A DNA stretch of 64,000 nucleotides from Rheinheimera sp. Lineage in GTDB: Bacteria > Pseudomonadota > Gammaproteobacteria > Enterobacterales > Alteromonadaceae. Location of the stretch: contig DPJG01000021.1 in the NCBI GenBank assembly GCA_003543135.1, positions 57,476 through 121,475 of the forward strand, in the 5' to 3' direction. A program made the position numbers and the translations under genes. Below the pieces are notes generated by a model. The model had not been told where the DNA came from. It worked only from the letters and a program-made list of their open reading frames with translations, and ran no database searches. Positions 1 through 8,093 of this stretch are shown piece by piece; the stretch's first letter is position 1, and the number at the start of each line of letters is the position of its first letter.

Positions 1-44
1 CACTGATGGCTGCCAGCATAATTCAGGATGAATGGGTTCGTTAA
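1..44 (+). CDS. C-terminal end of an unidentified upstream gene (partial)
   Basis: An open frame enters from the left edge and stops with TAA at 42-44; the last residues read ...IIQDEWVR. The next gene starts 12 bp later, so the two may be co-transcribed. Fourteen codons are too few to identify the product. The call rests only on frame openness and position. Confidence 0.35.
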   Translation, partial: LMAASIIQDEWVR

Positions 45-56
45 TACAGGGAGTGT

Positions 57-1238
57 GTGGTGGATTCTTTTACCTTACAAGTTGCCTCGGCGCTGGTCAG
101 CGCCATTATGATGATCAGCTTGTTTTTGCTCTATCGCGCCAGTTCGCGTGAGCTGTGTTTGCTCGACTGGAGTGCCGCTGGCCTGCTGTTTTTTCTGCGA
201 AATTGCCTGAGTGTTGCCTATTTTGTGCCTCAGCTGACCAATCTGGTGTCGGGCGCTGTGGTGAATGCGTTATATCTCAGCGCCCATGCTGCCATTCTGG
301 TCGGGGTGCGCCGCCATCTTGGGCTCTGGCCCGGCTGGCCGCTGGTTGGTGCTCTGGCCATACTGGTGCTTGGGCTGAATCTTGTTCCTGCAGTGCAACA
401 GTCGGTGGCGCTGCGGCTGATGTTGATGTTGCCGCTGGTGCTGCTGTTGTGTCTTGCCACTTTATATACGTTATGGCGGGCGCCAGATCCTCAGATGCGC
501 TCTGTGTATCTGCTATTGATGGGCATTGAACTGCTATTTAGCCTGCAGTTACTGGTGAAGATTGTATTGGTGGCGCTGGATCCGGATATGCCGCTGACGC
601 TGGCCGGCGATGAGTTACTGCAAACCTCGGGTTATCTCGCCATGTCTGCTTTTATTATGTTAACAACTATGGCCTGTGCGCTGATTGTGATCCGCCGTCA
701 GGAGCTGGAACTGCGCCGCGCGTCCGATACAGATCCACTGACTGGCTGGCTGAACCGCCGTGCGCTGCAACGTATTGCCAGTCATGAATTTGCCCGCAGT
801 GACAGAACAGGTCAGCCCTGTGCAATCTTAACTTTTGATATTGATCATTTTAAGAAAATTAACGACAGCTACGGCCATACAGTGGGTGATGAAGCATTAA
901 TCCATGTCACCCGCCTGGCGCAGGATGTGCTGCGCGGTTACGACTATCTGTTCCGTATTGGTGGTGAAGAATTTGTGATTCTGCTGACTGACGTCCAAAG
1001 TGCGGAACTCAGTGCAGTCGCGTCGAGACTCCGGCGCAAAGTGCTGAAACAGCCTTTTATGTACGGGCAGCTACAAATTCCGGTAACAGTCAGTGTGGGT
1101 TATGCCGAGCGGCAACTGAATGAAGATTGGCAGACTGTGTTAGACAAGGCAGACCGTGCTTTGTATCACGCCAAAGACCATGGCCGCGACAGGGTCAGTT
1201 TTTATAACGCTGACAATATGCTGCAATGGCTGCGCTGA
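57..1238 (+). CDS. Membrane-bound diguanylate cyclase (GGDEF domain)
   Basis: Predicted to make cyclic di-GMP from two GTP at the inner membrane. Residues 1-215 form a run of about six or seven hydrophobic helices, a membrane sensor without a recognisable family signature. The GGDEF domain starts at DPLTGWLNRR (about 225). The active-site motif is GGEEF (302-306), an intact catalytic form. An inhibitory I-site RGYD (293-296) sits five residues upstream, so product feedback is expected. The start is GTG at 57 after a GGGAG-like ribosome site. It stands alone with about 210 bp to the next gene. The enzyme family is clear; the signal sensed is unknown. Confidence 0.9.
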   Translation: MVDSFTLQVASALVSAIMMISLFLLYRASSRELCLLDWSAAGLLFFLRNCLSVAYFVPQLTNLVSGAVVNALYLSAHAAILVGVRRHLGLWPGWPLVGALAILVLGLNLVPAVQQSVALRLMLMLPLVLLLCLATLYTLWRAPDPQMRSVYLLLMGIELLFSLQLLVKIVLVALDPDMPLTLAGDELLQTSGYLAMSAFIMLTTMACALIVIRRQELELRRASDTDPLTGWLNRRALQRIASHEFARSDRTGQPCAILTFDIDHFKKINDSYGHTVGDEALIHVTRLAQDVLRGYDYLFRIGGEEFVILLTDVQSAELSAVASRLRRKVLKQPFMYGQLQIPVTVSVGYAERQLNEDWQTVLDKADRALYHAKDHGRDRVSFYNADNMLQWLR

Positions 1239-1476
1239 TACGCAGCCTTTTGCATAAAAGCAGCAGTGATTGCACTTCTGGGGCGCAATCCCGCTCGTGC
1301 AGGCAGTGCCGCTAACCCTTGCTGCAACGGGTAAAAGTTTTTATATTGCTGCGGTTTGTGTTTTGCCACAATGGCGCACTCATATAAAGACTCAGATAAA
1401 AACTTAGAATAAACATCAGGATAAAGCCGCATTTTGCTATTGGGTAGCAGTTGTGGTTGTCGGAACAGGGATTGTC

Positions 1477-2295
1477 ATGCGGTATTTTGGGTTGTTGGTT
1501 TTAGGGCTTTTTGGCTCAGCTGGTGCGCTTGGCTCTGAGCGCCAGTTTAGTGTGAATAAATGTGCAGCGCTTGAAGCGGAGCGGGTGGCCATTCAGGCCA
1601 AAATGCGCGCTGGTTATGATGTCAGCGAATATAACTTTCTCAATGGCCGCGAGCTGAAGTTATTTCAGTTACAGGCCCGTCATTGTGTGCATCCGATCCC
1701 GGATGAGCAGGCCGCGGCAGCTTATCTGGCGCCACATAAAACGCAGCGGCAGCAACAAAGCCAAATCCGTGACGATTTCCCGCTGATGCAGGCCAATAAT
1801 GCCGTTTTTGCCGGGGCTATGGCCAAAGCCTGGGATAATTTTTATCAGATGCCGGTACAGTGCCGGGTTCATCAGCAAAGTGCGGAAGATTTTGTATTTT
1901 GTGCTGAAGATAAACTGCGTCAGCGTCAGGCCTTTTTGCAGCAATGGCAGCAAACAACATCGGGCACTGAGCTTGCCGGTTCAGCAGCCCGCAGTTTGCA
2001 AAACTCCAGGTCGCAGCAAGCCGGTCACAGCGGATTTCAGGCACAGAACGCCGCTGACAGGCCGTCGTATCTGGCTGAGCGCAGTCTGGGCCTGCATCAG
2101 GCGTTGTCACCACAGCCGCAGCACAGACAAGAAGGTGCTGTGGCTGAGTTAAAACCACAGTCAGGCGCTTATCGCGAACCCGTGATGACACCATTACAAA
2201 TAAATAATTCTGCCCAATTGCAGCAGTTCAGTGGTCTGGGACTCGGCGCTTTAGTGATGTTTTTATGGATGAGCTGGTGGTTGTGGCGCCGTTAA
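1477..2295 (+). CDS. Hypothetical exported protein with C-terminal membrane anchor
   Basis: Not recognised. An in-frame GTG exists at 1453, but the ATG at 1477 gives a clean signal peptide (MRYFGLLVLGLFGSAGALG), so it is preferred. The mature part is Gln/Arg/Ala rich and predicted helical, with two Cys near the front and two more around residues 130-150. The middle (about 170-240) is low complexity and probably disordered. The last 25 residues are one transmembrane helix ending in WWLWRR. This suggests a periplasmic protein tethered by its C-terminus. Function unknown. Confidence 0.6.
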   Translation: MRYFGLLVLGLFGSAGALGSERQFSVNKCAALEAERVAIQAKMRAGYDVSEYNFLNGRELKLFQLQARHCVHPIPDEQAAAAYLAPHKTQRQQQSQIRDDFPLMQANNAVFAGAMAKAWDNFYQMPVQCRVHQQSAEDFVFCAEDKLRQRQAFLQQWQQTTSGTELAGSAARSLQNSRSQQAGHSGFQAQNAADRPSYLAERSLGLHQALSPQPQHRQEGAVAELKPQSGAYREPVMTPLQINNSAQLQQFSGLGLGALVMFLWMSWWLWRR

Positions 2296-2365
2296 CCAGG
2301 CTTCAAACTGAGCCTGAACGAGCTATGGCTCAGTTTGGTACCTGTGACCCGATCGGACAAAATAA

Positions 2366-2396
2366 AAAGGCCGGGCAGTCAGCTTGTTGCCCGGCC
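2366..2396 (-). terminator. Rho-independent terminator of the DUF445 gene
   Basis: A 9-bp perfect stem (GGCCGGGCA 2369-2377 with TGCCCGGCC 2388-2396) has an A-run on its left side. On the minus strand this is a GC-rich hairpin followed by TTTTTATT, placed 28 bp after the stop of the minus-strand gene. It may also serve the converging plus-strand gene. Confidence 0.8.
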
Positions 2397-2423
2397 ATCA
2401 TTTATGCACTGTGTTGCTGCCGT

Positions 2424-3140
2424 TTAAACCACTGCCGGCACTAAGCTGCTGACTAAACCAATGGCAGCACCGAATACACCGCCCCATACCACCAGCCAGC
2501 CCAGATGCTGGGCTATCAGTTGTTGCATCAGCTCTTTCACCAGTTGCGGCGTCAGTTCATCCAGTCTGGCCTGCACCAGGGCTGCAATTTTCGGTTGCAG
2601 CTGATTGATATTTTCTGCCGAACTTAATTGTTGTTGCAGCTGTTGTTGTACTGCTTCACTTGAGGCAAGTTCGATCAGGGATGCACGCAGATTATCTACA
2701 AAGGGCTGTTGCAGCGGTAATAACATCTGAGCGCCGCCGAACATCGCCAGCATGCCGCCCAAAGAGGACTTTTGCACTGTGTCGAGTAAAGCGGTAAAAG
2801 CCGGATTTAAATCAATGCTTTCAATCACAGGTTGCAGATTTAGCTGCATGGGTTCTGTGTCTGCGGTGCTGGCAGCCAGCCGGCTGAAATTGTCCTGACT
2901 AAAAAACTGCTGCATTAACAGCTGGTGCAGCGCCAGTTTTAATTCGGTAAAACGGGCTGGGATCACACCTGAGCCATACAATAGCGGCACTTTTTCAAAC
3001 AACATATGCACGGCGAGCCAATTGGTGATGGCGCCGGAGAAAGCAAATAAACCCATAGCCCAAAGCCAGGGCAACTGCAGCAGATAACCGCCGGCCATAG
3101 TGAGCAGCGCCAGCAGGTTGGTGATCATACTTTTATTCAT
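2424..3140 (-). CDS. DUF445 family inner-membrane protein
   Basis: 238 aa from the ATG at 3140. A longer in-frame opening reaches 3320, but its extra N-terminal residues look non-coding, while MNKSMITNLLALL begins a membrane helix as DUF445 proteins do. Visible features are an N-terminal hydrophobic pair (about 5-45), the family-typical stretch ITNWLAVHMLFEKVP (about 38-52), a Gln-rich helical middle, and a C-terminal helix (GVFGAAIGLVSSLVP). DUF445 members are membrane proteins of undefined role. It converges on the gene at 1477 and has its own terminator. Confidence 0.7.
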   Translation of the reverse strand: MNKSMITNLLALLTMAGGYLLQLPWLWAMGLFAFSGAITNWLAVHMLFEKVPLLYGSGVIPARFTELKLALHQLLMQQFFSQDNFSRLAASTADTEPMQLNLQPVIESIDLNPAFTALLDTVQKSSLGGMLAMFGGAQMLLPLQQPFVDNLRASLIELASSEAVQQQLQQQLSSAENINQLQPKIAALVQARLDELTPQLVKELMQQLIAQHLGWLVVWGGVFGAAIGLVSSLVPAVV

Positions 3141-3335
3141 GGTATCCCCCGGGAAAAACAACGGCGGCAATTTTAGGCAGCCATGGGTGCAAGTACAAGA
3201 GGCCAAGTGCAAGTGATCTGTCTGCATGCTTTGGTTAAAGTTGTTGCCGGCATCAGCTTCAGAAAATTGCTGGGTTATGGTGGTTAAATTTGTCACACTG
3301 AGCAGCGATAGTTTTAGCAAAATCCGGAGTGTGAT

Positions 3336-4127
3336 GTGTCTGTAGCAGCGTTTTTCCCCTTAAGAGCCTTAGGCAATATTCTGTTGTTATGCAGTGCCTT
3401 GTTCAGCCTGAAATTACACAGTGCGCCAACAGCTTTTGTGTTTTTACCCGAGCAGCAGGTGCTGCAGCAGCTGAGCCAGCTGGAGCAACAAGCAGTTGCT
3501 GAACAAAAACTGTTATTGCTGGTACTGGGCGCAACCTGGTGCCATGACAGTGTGGCCTTGTTGGACAAATTTAACCAGCCAGCCATGGCCGGTGCGCTGC
3601 AGCAACGTTATCAGCTGGCTTTTGTGGATGTGGGTTATCTCGAATTTGGCGCTGCCACTATGGCGCGTTATCAGCAGCCTTTGTATTACGGTACGCCCAC
3701 AGTGTTGATGATTGACCCGCTGAATCGTCAGCTGCTGAATAAATCCACTGTAATGCACTGGACCAATGCCGCTAAGCTCGCGCTTGCTGAGTATCAGCAG
3801 TATTTTTTAACAGACCAGGTGTCGCGGCAATATGTTAAAGAGCAGCAGCAACTGGCGGGTATTCCGGTGGCTGTGCAACAACAAATCAAGGATTTTGAGC
3901 TGCAGCAGGCCAAAACCCTGGCGCGGGCTTACCTGGAACTCGGGCCTTTATTAAAAGCTTATAAAGAGTCGGGAAAACCGGCCAGTGATGAATTTAAGCA
4001 ACGCTGGGATAAGGTAAAAGCCTTTCGCAGCAATATTTTACCTCAAGTTGCAAAGCTGCAGCAGCAGGCCATCAAGCTCGCACCCGGTGAGATGCTGACC
4101 TTGCCAGCGCCTGTGGCAAGCTTCTGA
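3336..4127 (+). CDS. Exported thioredoxin-fold protein with a single active-site cysteine
   Basis: GTG start preceded by GGAG at 3326-3329. An N-terminal hydrophobic signal segment ends near SAPTA (about residue 32). The thioredoxin-like core contains LVLGATWCHDS with Cys69. The usual CxxC is reduced to a lone Cys in a CHDS context, so disulfide reductase activity of the classic kind is unlikely; a chaperone, glutathione-linked or binding role is possible. GTPTVLMIDP (about 122-131) resembles the cis-proline loop of thioredoxin folds. The C-terminal 90 residues are helical and Gln/Lys rich. Partner unknown. Confidence 0.6.
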   Translation: MSVAAFFPLRALGNILLLCSALFSLKLHSAPTAFVFLPEQQVLQQLSQLEQQAVAEQKLLLLVLGATWCHDSVALLDKFNQPAMAGALQQRYQLAFVDVGYLEFGAATMARYQQPLYYGTPTVLMIDPLNRQLLNKSTVMHWTNAAKLALAEYQQYFLTDQVSRQYVKEQQQLAGIPVAVQQQIKDFELQQAKTLARAYLELGPLLKAYKESGKPASDEFKQRWDKVKAFRSNILPQVAKLQQQAIKLAPGEMLTLPAPVASF

Positions 4128-4141
4128 AACCACAGGCTTTG
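4109..4141 (+). terminator. Possible terminator overlapping a stop codon
   Basis: An 8-bp stem (GCCTGTGG 4109-4116 with CCACAGGC 4130-4137) spans the end of the preceding gene and is followed by only TTTGG. Position between convergent genes fits termination, but the T-tract is weak. Confidence 0.35.
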
Positions 4142-4206
4142 GAGTGAATGGGGGTGTGCAGACGCCGGAACTCTTTGACGCTCCATGCTGACCTCAACAG
4201 TCTGAG

Positions 4207-5169
4207 TTAAGGGGTATCGGCCTGAGCGCCCGCTGTTTTGGCTGGTTGGCCCAGCAAAAACTGCAGCGGTATATCCAGGCGTTTCGCCCAGGCTTGCTCT
4301 GAATGTTCAGCCCCAGCAAAAAACTGGCTTTGCCACAGCGGTGCACTGTACCCCAGTTGTTGCATCAGTTGGTCGACCTGGTGTTGCAGTGGCGGATACA
4401 TGGCATCCAGCGTCTGGTCGCCATAATCAAAATAAATTTTATGTTTGCCGGGGCGCGGTAGTTTGTTTTTCAGGTACGACAGGAAAGCCGCAGGTATAGG
4501 GTTGTTGTCACTGTGAAACACACCAGGCCAATGGCTGGATAAACAGGCCGCACCACCAAACACCTGCGGATATTCAGCCAAAGCATAAGCCGAAATTAAT
4601 CCGCCCATGCTCGAGCCCATCACAAAAGTATGGTTGCTGTCGCGGTACACCGGATAATGGTGGTCGATATAAGGTTTTAATTCAGTCACCAGAAATTTCA
4701 GATACTGATCTGAATACACCTGGCGTTGAAACAGTTTCTGGCCTGGCTCACGGTCGAGCTGATACAGCGCCTGCTGAGTGTCGGCTGGCAAAGCCTGAAA
4801 GGGCGCCTGCGGGAAATATTCGGCATGGCGGTTCAGCCCGGCATTATGCACAGCCACTACAATAAAAGGCTGCACCTTACCGGCGTTTATCAGTTGTTGT
4901 GCTACTTCATCGACCCGCCATTCCTGCTTGTTCCAGCTGCTGCTGGCGTCAAACAACATCTGACCGTCGTGCATATAAAGCACAGCATATTTCTGCTTGT
5001 TGTTGCTGCCAAAACCTTGTGGCAGCCAGATATCCACAGTGCGTGGCGGCACCAGTGCTGATGGAAATTGCTCCAGCCGCTCTATGCTGCCGGCACTGAC
5101 TTTGGGCAGCGCAGCCACACAACCACTAAAAAGTGCTGCTGCCAACCATAAAGCACTGCGTAATAACAT
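4207..5169 (-). CDS. Putative esterase of the PF00756 type, probable lipoprotein
   Basis: An alpha/beta-hydrolase expected to cleave ester bonds of small or carbohydrate esters outside the cytoplasm. From the ATG at 5169, residues 1-17 form a signal with a lipobox-like LFSGC (Cys17), suggesting a lipoprotein; the alternative start at 5223 adds an odd leader. The nucleophile elbow is GSSMGG with Ser187. Other family marks are VLYMHDGQMLF near residue 64 and a C-terminal His in AGAEHSEQAW. The length of 320 aa is normal. It is a single gene with about 470 bp to the next minus-strand start. Confidence 0.75.
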   Translation of the reverse strand: MLLRSALWLAAALFSGCVAALPKVSAGSIERLEQFPSALVPPRTVDIWLPQGFGSNNKQKYAVLYMHDGQMLFDASSSWNKQEWRVDEVAQQLINAGKVQPFIVVAVHNAGLNRHAEYFPQAPFQALPADTQQALYQLDREPGQKLFQRQVYSDQYLKFLVTELKPYIDHHYPVYRDSNHTFVMGSSMGGLISAYALAEYPQVFGGAACLSSHWPGVFHSDNNPIPAAFLSYLKNKLPRPGKHKIYFDYGDQTLDAMYPPLQHQVDQLMQQLGYSAPLWQSQFFAGAEHSEQAWAKRLDIPLQFLLGQPAKTAGAQADTP

Positions 5170-5266
5170 CAGATTTGTCCCCGCTTTTGGCAAAAAGGGC
5201 AGTATAGGCGAAAAAAATTGCACTCAGGCCCGCATACGTTTGCAGTGCGAGCGCAAGTTAACATTG

Positions 5267-5638
5267 TCAGCGATAAGCCAGAGCCGGCCGCGGTGCTGTT
5301 GCTTCAGTGGCATGACAATACGCCAGTTGTTGCTGCGCTTGCCGGCTTAAAAAACCACCCTGGATCTGGGCAAATCCGGCTGGCATAGCAGTGACTAAAT
5401 AACGCTGCAGCAACAACAGCATCAGCTGCTGATAGGCAGGCGAAGTTAACATCTGCTGCGCGTCCTGCTGCTGATGCCAGTAGCTGACACATTGGAATTG
5501 TTGGCCCTGTTGCAAAAAGCTAACACCAAGACAACCCTGTTGTTGCTGAAAAAACTGCAGCAACCCGGTGTTGGCAAAAAACTCAAGCTCCTGTTCCTGC
5601 CCAGGTAACACTGCGGCCTGCCATAACAAAATATTCAT
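5267..5638 (-). CDS. Small antibiotic-biosynthesis-monooxygenase (ABM)-like protein
   Basis: The ATG at 5638 (MNILLWQAAVLPGQE) is preferred over an in-frame start at 5668. The roughly 120-aa product shows the order of a dimeric alpha/beta-barrel ABM domain: an N-terminal strand, a helix with FF near residues 20-30, the strands GCLGVSFLQQ and FQCVSYWHQQQDAQQ, then a helix ending the core. Members often bind or oxidise small aromatics, but no catalytic residue can be assigned. The call is by fold resemblance only. Confidence 0.5.
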   Translation of the reverse strand: MNILLWQAAVLPGQEQELEFFANTGLLQFFQQQQGCLGVSFLQQGQQFQCVSYWHQQQDAQQMLTSPAYQQLMLLLLQRYLVTAMPAGFAQIQGGFLSRQAQQQLAYCHATEATAPRPALAYR

Positions 5639-5668
5639 CGTCGCCCACTCCATTTGTTCCACTTTCAA

Positions 5669-6110
5669 GCAGGGTAAAGCTTGCCGTTATGGTAAGGTCA
5701 AGGGTATTTGTTGGTGGTGTTGGGTTTATGGCTGTAATAACCACTTTTTTCAGCAGGTACCGGCTATAAATCTGCTACATAGGTGCTACATGGGGAAAGT
5801 GACAGGCATAAAAAAACACTTGAGCTGATTCTAAGTGGTTGATTGTTGGCGCAATCCGGCCATATGCAGAGCATATGGCGTTCGCCCGGCAGCAAGTCAG
5901 ATTGCTGACTTGCTGAAAGACCTTGCTCACCCACCAGGATTCACTCGTCGCATCCTGCGGCTCGCCCTACGGGCAGCGCGTTGTGCTGTGCCAAAACGCT
6001 CCAGGCTTTTACTCGTATCATCCTGATACTCGCCCTGAGGGCCGGCTGCGCCGTTCCAATTTGTTCCGGACAAATTGGTGGTCGAAGAAGGTTCAAATCT
6101 GTGGGAACCC
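5669..6110. repeat. Gene-free hairpin-rich intergenic stretch
   Basis: No convincing gene. Perfect inverted repeats seen: GCCATATGC/GCATATGGC (5859-5867 with 5871-5879), CAGCAAGTCAG/CTGACTTGCTG (5890-5900 with 5905-5915) and CCAATTTGT/ACAAATTGG (6056-6064 with 6070-6078). Two imperfect direct copies of a unit resembling TCGT..CATCCTG..CTCGCCCT..GGGC.GCG lie at about 5946-5983 and 6012-6052; each carries a short GCCC/GGGC hairpin. They lie downstream of the truncated tRNA on the minus strand and may be remains of a tRNA-operon tail or REP-like elements. Confidence 0.55.
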
Positions 6111-6114
6111 CAAA

Positions 6115-6140
6115 CAAAAAAACCACCGCAAGGGTGGTTT
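6115..6140 (-). terminator. Rho-independent terminator of the tRNA-Arg unit
   Basis: A perfect 8-bp stem AAACCACC (6120-6127) / GGTGGTTT (6133-6140) has an A-run at 6116-6120. Read on the minus strand it is a hairpin followed by a T-run, beginning about 8 nt after the CCA end of the tRNA-Arg fragment. It shows that the tRNA 3' end here is native chromosome. Confidence 0.8.
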
Positions 6141-6147
6141 GATTGTT

Positions 6148-6190
6148 TGGCGCATCCATCAGTTCGAACCTGAGACCTCTGCCTCCGGAG
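6148..6190 (-). tRNA. 3' half of tRNA-Arg(CCG), truncated at the anticodon loop (attachment-site scar)
   Basis: On the minus strand this reads from CTCCGGA (anticodon loop, CCG) through GGCAG (3' anticodon stem), AGGTC (variable loop), the T arm TCAG-GTTCGAA-CTGA, acceptor strand TGGATGC, discriminator G and the encoded CCA. It closely follows the bacterial tRNA-Arg(CCG) pattern. The 5' half (acceptor, D arm, 5' anticodon stem) is missing; the identity stops exactly at the anticodon loop, a standard crossover point for tyrosine-recombinase elements. It is therefore not a functional tRNA but an att remnant. The terminator follows it. No intact partner tRNA was seen in the window. Confidence 0.8.
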
Positions 6191-6204
6191 AGTCAGGTTC
6201 GAAC
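6162..6204. repeat. 12-bp perfect inverted repeat across the tRNA/island junction
   Basis: GTTCGAACCTGA (6162-6173) is repeated inverted as TCAGGTTCGAAC (6193-6204). One arm is the tRNA T arm; the other lies just outside the tRNA fragment. In the centre, CTCCGGAG (6183-6190) is itself a palindrome. The outer arm may be the attP-derived side of the attachment site. Confidence 0.6.
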
Positions 6205-6464
6205 AAAATGCGAAGCATAGAAAAAGCCTAATAAAATGGCGTTATTGTAGCGTTTTCAAGGCTTGCCAGAAAAAAGTTCTTTCTTCACGAAAGGTCTGCT
6301 GACGTCTTTTTACCCCGATTATGATACGCAATGTCTTTATGAATTGTCACATTTACTTATTGCGTTTTTTGACACTTGCGCCGTCCTCATTAGCTCGTTC
6401 AGCCAGTCCATTTGGCACAGCAATCCGATAGGGTCACTCAGAGGCGGTTTGTGAGCCATACGTG
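6205..6464. other. Gene-free left end of the putative island
   Basis: This stretch between the tRNA scar and the inverted repeat near the Fic gene holds no credible gene. AAGCCT...AGGCTT arms flank 6227-6262 and could form a weak hairpin. The base composition is more AT-rich than the chromosomal genes to the left. Confidence 0.4.
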
Positions 6465-6559
6465 CAAATTGTTCTCGTTTGAATGCGACGGGGGGAGAGA
6501 GACAATGCACGGGATAAATGCCATCTGGACGGTGGAAGCATTCAAACGAGAACAATTTG
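6465..6559. repeat. 22-bp perfect inverted repeat with 51-bp spacer
   Basis: The 22-base arm at 6465-6486 recurs as its exact reverse complement at 6538-6559 (arm starts CAAATTGTTCTC, ends TTTGAATGC). It lies about 170 bp upstream of the Fic start. It could be a recombinase or excisionase binding site, or a long hairpin blocking read-through into the island. Confidence 0.8.
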
Positions 6560-6625
6560 TGCGTCTGGTTTGGAAGCTGGCTCGAGTGAGCCTATCGCAC
6601 GAGAGTCGCCCGCGCCGATGCCTGA

Positions 6626-6704
6626 TGGCGCAGTTCACGTCCAGTTGCGCCAAAACTGCGCCAAAAATTGGCGCCATTTGAAAAACTGCGCCATAATGGC
6701 GCCA
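6626..6704. promoter_or_regulatory. Iterated GCGCCA operator upstream of the Fic gene
   Basis: Six copies of TGCGCCA/TGGCGCA lie within 80 bp: 6626-6632 (inverted), 6646-6652, 6657-6663, 6669-6676 (palindrome TGGCGCCA), 6687-6693 and 6697-6704 (palindrome). Such clustering just ahead of the ATG at 6729 suggests a repressor-binding array. The wing-helix N-terminus of the Fic protein itself is an obvious candidate binder. Inferred from the pattern only. Confidence 0.6.
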
Positions 6705-6728
6705 AACCTCCCAACTCCAAAAGCATCG

Positions 6729-8093
6729 ATGTTGACGACACAGCAGGCATTACAACAAAGTATTCAACACGCCGACAACGGACTGACACTGGCTGACTTG
6801 CTTCGACAACATCCGGCATTAGCCCGGCGAACTGCACAGCGTCTAATCGCAGCGCTATTGGAAGAGGGGCTGATTATCGCCACAGGCCAAGGTCGGGCAC
6901 GTCGCTATTTCGCAAAGCAGTTGGTCCCCACCAACGACCTGCAGACAACGGACCGTTTCCCGGAATTTATACCACTTTCTGCCGATAGTCTGGATATTCT
7001 GGCATACATTGAAAAACCGACCGAAGCCCGTATTCCTGTCGGTTATCAATCTGACTTTCTGGATGCATATCAACCAAATAAAGATGCCTATTTATCGGCA
7101 TCGCTGCGCCGGCAGCTACATAAAATCGGCCAGACCGCGGAACAATCACAACCTGCAGGCACCTATAGCAGGGCTATCCTCAATCGGTTACTGATTGATT
7201 TATCCTGGGCATCAAGCCATCTCGAGGGGAACACTTATTCCAGACTCGATACCCTGCAACTCATCGAGCATGGCAAAGCAGCCCCAGGCAAAGCTGCACT
7301 CGAAACCCAGATGATCCTCAACCACAAAACCGCGATTGAGTTACTTGTCGAAAACATCGATACCGCTGAGCTAAACCGTTATACCCTCATGAACTTGCAC
7401 AGTGCCCTGGCGGAAAATCTGTTGCCCAATCCGGCGGATGAAGGGCGGATCAGACAACATGCGGTTGATATTGGCAAAAGCGTTTACCGGCCAATTTCAA
7501 CACCTCAGCTGCTTGAGCAGCAATTCGATCTGCTGCTGGCGAAAGCTAACCAAATTACCGATCCCTTTGAGCAATCCTTTTTTATGATGGTCCACTTGCC
7601 CTATCTGCAGCCGTTTGCTGATATGAACAAACGGACCTCCCGATTGGCAGCAAACTTGCCGTTGTTTCGGGCCAATCTGTGTCCGCTGACTTTTTTGGAT
7701 GTTCCTGAGCAAGCTTATAGCAGAGCCACCTTAGGCGTATATGAGATGACCCGGGTCGAACTGCTGCGCGATCTTTATGTCTGGGCCTATGAGCGTTCCG
7801 CACAAGAATATCTGGTAATTCGCCAGGAACTGGCAGAGCCGGATCCGCTCCGTCTAGCCTGGCGCGACCTGGTGAAGAAAACTATTTATCAGGTCGTCAG
7901 CTCTCCAACCACTGACGCACTAACCATCATCAGGCATCAAATAGACGCAGCGGTTCCCGAGCCACAACGCCCGGCAGTACAAGCCCTGATATTAGAAGAA
8001 TTACGTCGTATCCATGAGGGCGTTCTGGCGCGCTACGGTCTGCGCCCCTCTGAATTTGCATTATGGAAAACGACTCAGACGAAACGAGATTAG
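6729..8093 (+). CDS. Fic-family protein with N-terminal winged helix and altered HPF motif
   Basis: Fic enzymes usually transfer AMP to target proteins. The ATG at 6729 starts MLTTQQALQ; longer starts (6696, 6483) run through the operator repeats. Residues 1-70 look like a winged-helix DNA-binding domain. The class II-type inhibitory motif is SSHLEGN (162-168). The Fic core reads QPFADMNKRTSR (294-305): the catalytic His of HPFx(D/E)GN(G/K)Rx2R is Gln and the first loop Gly is Met, while N, K/R and R are kept. AMP transfer is therefore doubtful and a regulatory role more likely. First gene of the island, upstream of the recombinase module and on the same strand. Confidence 0.75.
   Translation: MLTTQQALQQSIQHADNGLTLADLLRQHPALARRTAQRLIAALLEEGLIIATGQGRARRYFAKQLVPTNDLQTTDRFPEFIPLSADSLDILAYIEKPTEARIPVGYQSDFLDAYQPNKDAYLSASLRRQLHKIGQTAEQSQPAGTYSRAILNRLLIDLSWASSHLEGNTYSRLDTLQLIEHGKAAPGKAALETQMILNHKTAIELLVENIDTAELNRYTLMNLHSALAENLLPNPADEGRIRQHAVDIGKSVYRPISTPQLLEQQFDLLLAKANQITDPFEQSFFMMVHLPYLQPFADMNKRTSRLAANLPLFRANLCPLTFLDVPEQAYSRATLGVYEMTRVELLRDLYVWAYERSAQEYLVIRQELAEPDPLRLAWRDLVKKTIYQVVSSPTTDALTIIRHQIDAAVPEPQRPAVQALILEELRRIHEGVLARYGLRPSEFALWKTTQTKRD

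Noticed and set aside
6080-6115. Second tRNA 3' end suggested by GGTTCAAATC
   Set aside because: The flanking bases do not form a T stem or acceptor strand.
6483-6728. N-terminal extension of the Fic protein from 6483
   Set aside because: It would translate the inverted repeat and the operator array; the ATG at 6729 gives the normal domain start.
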